A stretch of DNA of 64,000 bases from Halochromatium glycolicum (lineage in GTDB: Bacteria; Pseudomonadota; Gammaproteobacteria; Chromatiales; Chromatiaceae). The stretch spans positions 1 to 64,000 of the forward strand of contig NZ_NRSJ01000022.1 of NCBI RefSeq assembly GCF_016584085.1, given 5' to 3'. Both the position numbers and the translations under genes were made by a program. Positions 60,676 to 64,000 of this stretch are shown here, piece by piece (the stretch's first letter is position 1; each line of letters starts with the position of its first letter). The notes under the pieces are model-generated. The model was not told the origin of the DNA and ran no database searches. It saw only the letters and a list, made by a program, of their open reading frames with translations.

Positions 60676-60839
60676 TTAGGCGATTGCCGGAAAAGCTCGT
60701 ACCGAATTGCGCAGGATTGTCGTTTGCCTTCGAGGAGCGTCGCCGGGAGCATAGCCGGGCTATGTGACCGGCGGCGCGACGAAGAAGGCGAGCGAAAAGA
60801 CCAGCAAGGCGGTATGAGCTTTGACAGAAATCGCCTTAG
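60676..60839 (-). repeat. 164-bp interspersed element, family A, copy 4
   Basis: Same orientation as the copy at 30725; begins TTAGGCGATTGCCGG, ends GACAGAAATCGCCTTAG. It lies between ruvA and the antitoxin gene. One plus-strand frame is open through the whole element and continues into the antitoxin; an ATG at 60814 within the element is in that frame. Confidence 0.85.
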
Positions 60840-60858
60840 TTCCGGTGAGGGCAGATCG

Positions 60859-61083
60859 ATGCAGCTTGAAGAACTCATTGTGAAGGTCAGCCGTCTGCCG
60901 GCTTCACGTCAGCAGGAGGTCATGGACTTCGTGATGTTCCTGGAGCAACGCTATGGCAAGCATGAGCAGGCTGACTGGTCAGAGCAGCACTTCCGTGCCA
61001 TGAGCCTCGAGCAAGCGATGCGTGGGCTGGAAGACGAGCCCGACGTCTACTGCGAGGATGATCTCAAGGAACGCTGGCAGTGA
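60859..61083 (+). CDS. DUF2281-type antitoxin
   Basis: A 74-residue protein starting MQLEELIVKVSRLPASRQQE. It has the DUF2281 pattern of a helical N-terminus (ASRQQEVMDFVMFLEQRYG) with an acidic tail ending DDLKERW, common in antitoxins of type II systems. GAGGG lies about eight bases before the ATG at 60859. The same frame stays open upstream through the family A element to 60628, giving a possible 77-residue extension; the ribosome site and family length argue for the short form. Its stop overlaps the toxin GTG start (GTGA). Confidence 0.8.
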   Translation: MQLEELIVKVSRLPASRQQEVMDFVMFLEQRYGKHEQADWSEQHFRAMSLEQAMRGLEDEPDVYCEDDLKERWQ

Positions 61084-61433
61084 AGCGCGCCGGTCAGATT
61101 GCGCTGATGCCATTCCCCTTTACCGATCTGACGCATAGCAAGAAGCGGCCGGTGCTCCTATTACGCCGACTTGATCATACCCATGATGACTGGCTTGTGT
61201 GCATGGTGTCCTCACGGCTGAATCATGCTCAGCCGGGCCTGGATTGGGTGCTAACCCCCGACGATGACGGGTTCGCCGCGACTGGGCTTAAGGTAGCGAG
61301 TGTATTCCGGCTCTCTCGATTGGCAGTGCTGGACGGGTCGTTGCTGTTAGGTCAGCTCGGTTGTGTGTCCGAGACCAGGCTTTGCGAGCCAAGACATGGG
61401 CTCAGCCACTGGATCGAGTGCCGGGACGAATAA
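61080..61433 (+). CDS. PemK/MazF-family toxin
   Basis: A 117-residue protein with the PemK/MazF pattern: an N-terminal barrel strand ALMPFPFTDLTHSKKRPVLLL containing the conserved F-x-D and RPVLL words, then CMVSSRL and KVASVFRLSRLAVLD. Members cleave mRNA as ribosome-independent endoribonucleases. Start is GTG overlapping the antitoxin stop, giving translational coupling as expected for such pairs. The family assignment is firm; activity is inferred. Confidence 0.85.
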   Translation: MKRAGQIALMPFPFTDLTHSKKRPVLLLRRLDHTHDDWLVCMVSSRLNHAQPGLDWVLTPDDDGFAATGLKVASVFRLSRLAVLDGSLLLGQLGCVSETRLCEPRHGLSHWIECRDE

Positions 61434-61640
61434 CGGGAGCGTTATCGACGCACGAACAGCGCCGAGCTGACCGGCCGGGCCGCAACCCCCGCCCGAGCGC
61501 AACGGCCGGTCCTGGCGCGGGCGGCTGAGCGTCAACGAGTCGAGCGCGATGCTGTGCACCTCCGCCGCTGGCGAAGCCGCAGAGGCTGCAGCCGCTCAAG
61601 CGGCTGTTTTAGCCAGGTCTTTCAGCCAAGGCGGCCTGCC

Positions 61641-63140
61641 TCAGCGGCCAGCGCTCGCGGCCTGCCGGCGCTCGGCGAAGAAGGTCTTGGTCACCTGGAA
61701 CACCACCGGACTCAGCAGCAACAGCGCGATCAGGTTCGGGATCGCCATCATCGCGTTCATGGTGTCGGCCAGCAGCCAGACGAAGTCGAGCTGGGTGATC
61801 GCGCCGATCGGTACCGCCAGCACCCAGACGACTCGGAACGGGATGATCGCGTGCACGCCGAACAGGTACTCGACGCAGCGCTCGCCATAGACGCTCCAGC
61901 CGAGGATGGTCGTGAACGCGAACAGCGCGAGCCCGATCGAGACCACATAGGCGCCGGTGCCGGGCAGCTCCTCGCCGAACGAGATCGCCGAGAGGGCCGC
62001 CCCGGTGATGCCGCGATTGTGCTCGACCGTGCTGCCGTCCTCGGCCTCGAGGGTGCAGACAGTGCTCGGCTTGCGGATCATCCAGGAGCTGTCGACCCGC
62101 TCCTCGACCACGCCGCCCTGCTCGACGCAGGCGGTGAAGTCCGGGTTGTCCGCCTTCCACTGCCCGGAGACGACGATCACCAGGCCGGTGATGGTGCAGA
62201 TGATGAGGGTATCGAGGAAGGTGCCGAGCATCGCCACCGTGCCCTGCCGCACCGGGCTATCGGTCTCGGCGGCGGCATGGGCGATCGGGGCGCTGCCGAG
62301 GCCGGCCTCGTTCGAGAAGATGCCGCGCGCGACCCCCATCTGCAATGCGAGCATCACTGAGGCGCCGGCGAATCCGCCGACCCCAGCGGACGGGGTGAAG
62401 GCGTAATCGACGATGGTGACGATCGCGCCCGGGACCTCGCCGGCGTTGAGCAGCAGCACGATCAGCCCCGAGACCAGATAGGCGAGCGCCATCAAGGGCA
62501 CGAGCTTGCCGGCGACCTGCGCGATCCAGCGGATGCCGCCGATCAGCACCAGCCCGACTAGCAATGCCAATGCCAGCCCGGTCCAGAGCTCGGGCACGCC
62601 GAACTTGGTCTCCAGGGCATGGGCGACCGAATTGGCCTGAACGGTGTTGCCGATCCCGAAGCCGGCGACGGCGCCGAAGATTGCGAACAGGGTTGCCAGC
62701 CATAGCCATTTGCGGCCGAGCCCGTTGCGGATGTAGTACATCGGGCCGCCGACGTGGTTGTTGTTCTCGTCGACCTCGCGGTAGCGCACCGCGAGCACGG
62801 CCTCAGAGTACTTGGTCGCCATGCCGACCAGCGCGGTGATCCACATCCAGAACAGCGCCCCGGGTCCGCCGATCGCCAGCGCGGTGCCGACACCGGCGAT
62901 GTTGCCGGTGCCGATGGTCGCCGAGAGCGAGGTCATCAGCGCGTTGAACGGGGTGATGTCGCCGCTGCCCTGCTCCTTGCGCCCGCGCCAGAGCATCTGG
63001 AAGCCAAAGCCGAGCCGATGCAGTGGCATCGCCTTCAGGCCGATCGATAAATAGAGACCGGTACCCAAGATCAAGATCAGCATGGGCGGCCCCCAGACCC
63101 ACCCGTTGATCGAGCCAATGACCTGCGAAACCTGTTCCAT
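61641..63140 (-). CDS. alanine/glycine:cation symporter (AGCS family)
   Basis: A 499-residue Na+- or H+-coupled amino acid carrier of the inner membrane with about 11 spans. Family signatures: SATIGTGNIAGVGTALAIGGPGALFWMW, KYSEAVLAVRYRE, GGPMYYIRNGLG, and GVARGIFSNEAGLGSAPIAHA. It has an unusually long extracytoplasmic loop (about residues 345-395) with three cysteines (near TACVEQ and TVCTLE), longer than in most AGCS carriers. The ATG at 63140 begins the first conserved segment. The gap 61434-61640 to the toxin gene holds nothing recognisable. Confidence 0.92.
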   Translation of the reverse strand: MEQVSQVIGSINGWVWGPPMLILILGTGLYLSIGLKAMPLHRLGFGFQMLWRGRKEQGSGDITPFNALMTSLSATIGTGNIAGVGTALAIGGPGALFWMWITALVGMATKYSEAVLAVRYREVDENNNHVGGPMYYIRNGLGRKWLWLATLFAIFGAVAGFGIGNTVQANSVAHALETKFGVPELWTGLALALLVGLVLIGGIRWIAQVAGKLVPLMALAYLVSGLIVLLLNAGEVPGAIVTIVDYAFTPSAGVGGFAGASVMLALQMGVARGIFSNEAGLGSAPIAHAAAETDSPVRQGTVAMLGTFLDTLIICTITGLVIVVSGQWKADNPDFTACVEQGGVVEERVDSSWMIRKPSTVCTLEAEDGSTVEHNRGITGAALSAISFGEELPGTGAYVVSIGLALFAFTTILGWSVYGERCVEYLFGVHAIIPFRVVWVLAVPIGAITQLDFVWLLADTMNAMMAIPNLIALLLLSPVVFQVTKTFFAERRQAASAGR

Positions 63141-63317
63141 CGGTGCCCCCGTTCTTCTGGTTGAGCCTAAGAAACGGCAAAGCGCCGTACTATACACGGG
63201 CCACAGCAGGCCGCTCACCCCTCACACCGGGTGCTCGGGTGCTGTCGGCTTCAGCCCGGCCGACAAACCGCCCGCGACAAACCGCCAGGCGTTGCGCTGA
63301 GACGACCTCTCGCCCTC

Positions 63318-63356
63318 CGCCGGCGTGCGTCGCTGGCCTGCGTCGCCGGCGTGCGT
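63318..63356. repeat. short direct repeats upstream of the symporter
   Basis: CGCCGGCGTGCGTC occurs twice (63318-63331 and 63343-63356); GACAAACCGCC occurs twice nearby (about 63261-63285). They lie in the 393-bp divergent gap between the symporter and the DUF3050 gene. A TATAGT hexamer on the minus strand near 63189-63195 could be a -10 box for the symporter. No gene is seen. Confidence 0.6.
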
Positions 63357-63533
63357 CCCGATCGGGTTCAAGCGCATCATTGTCCGAGGAGGTCAAGCCT
63401 TTCGACGCGGGCGACGGCGGCGCGGCGGGTATGCTCGCGAGGCAGGCTTCGACGAGACTCGGCTTGGACCACGCCCGTTCGGGCGTATATTCGGGCGGAT
63501 AGCTCACGACTTACGACTTGTAGAGGTCACAAC

Positions 63534-64000
63534 ATGGCAGCACCGGACCTGACGCCGATCCAACCGCTGATCGAGGAGCTCAACCAGCATCCGATCTACT
63601 CGGAGCTCAAGGACATCGATGACCTACGGGTCTTCATGAGCCACCACGCCTTTTCGGTCTGGGACTTCATGTCATTGATCAAGTATCTGCAGGCGACCCT
63701 CGCGCCGACAGAGGTCCCTTGGGTGCCGCGCGGCGATGCCGCTGTCCGTTACTTCATCAACCAGCTGACCCTCGAAGAGGAATCGGACAGCATCGACAAT
63801 GACGCCGCAGGCGTGCGCTACAGCAGCCATTTCGAGTTCTACTGCCGCGCCATGCACGAGATCGGCGCGGATGGTGACAACCCGAAACGCTTCATCGCCC
63901 TGGTCGAAGAGCAGGGGCTCGACGCCGCCCTCTACTCGGACCTGGTGCCGCTGCCGTCCCGCTACTTCACCGAGACGACCTTTTGCTTCATCCGCGAGGA
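63534..64000 (+). CDS. DUF3050 protein, truncated by the window edge
   Basis: The first 155 codons of a DUF3050 family protein starting MAAPDLTPIQPLIEELNQH, with the family words MSHHAFSVWDFMSLIKYLQ, PWVPRGDAAVRYFINQL, EESDS, and SHFEFYCRAMHEIG. The His/Glu pattern and helical content resemble haem-oxygenase-fold proteins; function is unknown. GAGG lies about 9 bases before the ATG. The reading frame is open to the last base. Confidence 0.85.
   Translation, partial: MAAPDLTPIQPLIEELNQHPIYSELKDIDDLRVFMSHHAFSVWDFMSLIKYLQATLAPTEVPWVPRGDAAVRYFINQLTLEEESDSIDNDAAGVRYSSHFEFYCRAMHEIGADGDNPKRFIALVEEQGLDAALYSDLVPLPSRYFTETTFCFIRE

Noticed and set aside
60628..60858. Long antitoxin start using the repeat element
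   Set aside because: The ribosome site and usual DUF2281 length favour the ATG at 60859. The extension is kept only as a finding.
1..64000. tRNA, rRNA, riboswitch or photosynthesis genes
   Set aside because: I looked for the GTTCRANNC arm of tRNA, rRNA-like conserved blocks and puf/puh/bch words and found none.

Overview
The window is GC-rich (roughly 65%) chromosomal DNA from a gammaproteobacterium, most likely a purple sulfur bacterium of the Chromatiaceae or a close relative. The call rests on the sspA-sspB pair behind petABC, the zapD-yacG pair, the yebC-ruvC-ruvA order, a men pathway and a bat (aerotolerance-type) operon. No photosynthesis, rRNA or tRNA gene lies in the window, so the family-level assignment is inference.

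Layout. 0.4-6.1 kb: a 34-residue membrane peptide, pyrD, a small unknown gene, a DUF4407-like coiled-coil membrane protein and the lipoprotein ApbE. 6.1-7 kb: a repeat-rich spacer. 7-14.2 kb: a 1991-residue alpha-2-macroglobulin with a PAN domain and intact thioester, then lptF. 14.4-16.5 kb: two small unknown genes divergent from a MerR-type regulator. 16.5-19.1 kb: a fused HisH-HisF enzyme of the eukaryotic HIS7 type and a ClpP-fold lipoprotein. 19.1-22.4 kb: a peroxiredoxin, an EnvZ/OmpR-type pair and a 55-residue membrane peptide. 22.4-25.1 kb: a tightly overlapping cytochrome c4 / glycosyltransferase / methyltransferase operon. 25.5-27.1 kb: a SOUL haem protein and an alpha/beta-hydrolase. 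27.2-36.7 kb: menaquinone genes menF, menD, menB, menA, menC and menH, broken up by repeats and a Uma2 gene. 36.7-39 kb: speA and a DUF29 gene. 39.7-48.3 kb: the moxR-DUF58-DUF4381-VWA-VWA/TPR-BatD operon. 48.4-50.7 kb: an HtrA protease and a Nif3-family protein. 51-55.1 kb: petABC, sspA, sspB. 55.1-60.6 kb: a DUF3301 gene and lipoprotein, TraB-like protein, yacG, zapD, yebC, ruvC, ruvA. 60.8-61.4 kb: a DUF2281/PemK toxin-antitoxin pair. 61.6-64 kb: an AGCS symporter and a truncated DUF3050 gene.

How it works together. Six menaquinone genes (menE not seen) and the cytochrome bc1 operon give a quinone-based electron-transfer theme, with ApbE and cytochrome c4 in the same physiology. The bat operon, alpha-2-macroglobulin, HtrA and LptF concern the cell envelope.

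The most unusual layer is non-coding: at least four families of short elements with inverted-repeat ends lie between genes. The best defined is about 164 bp long, with four near-identical copies and one degenerate copy in tandem with a good one. A copy next to the toxin-antitoxin pair is open in frame with the antitoxin and could lengthen it. A Pseudomonas-REP-like inverted pair and several in-frame minisatellites add to this. The most unusual protein is the HIS7-like HisHF fusion.
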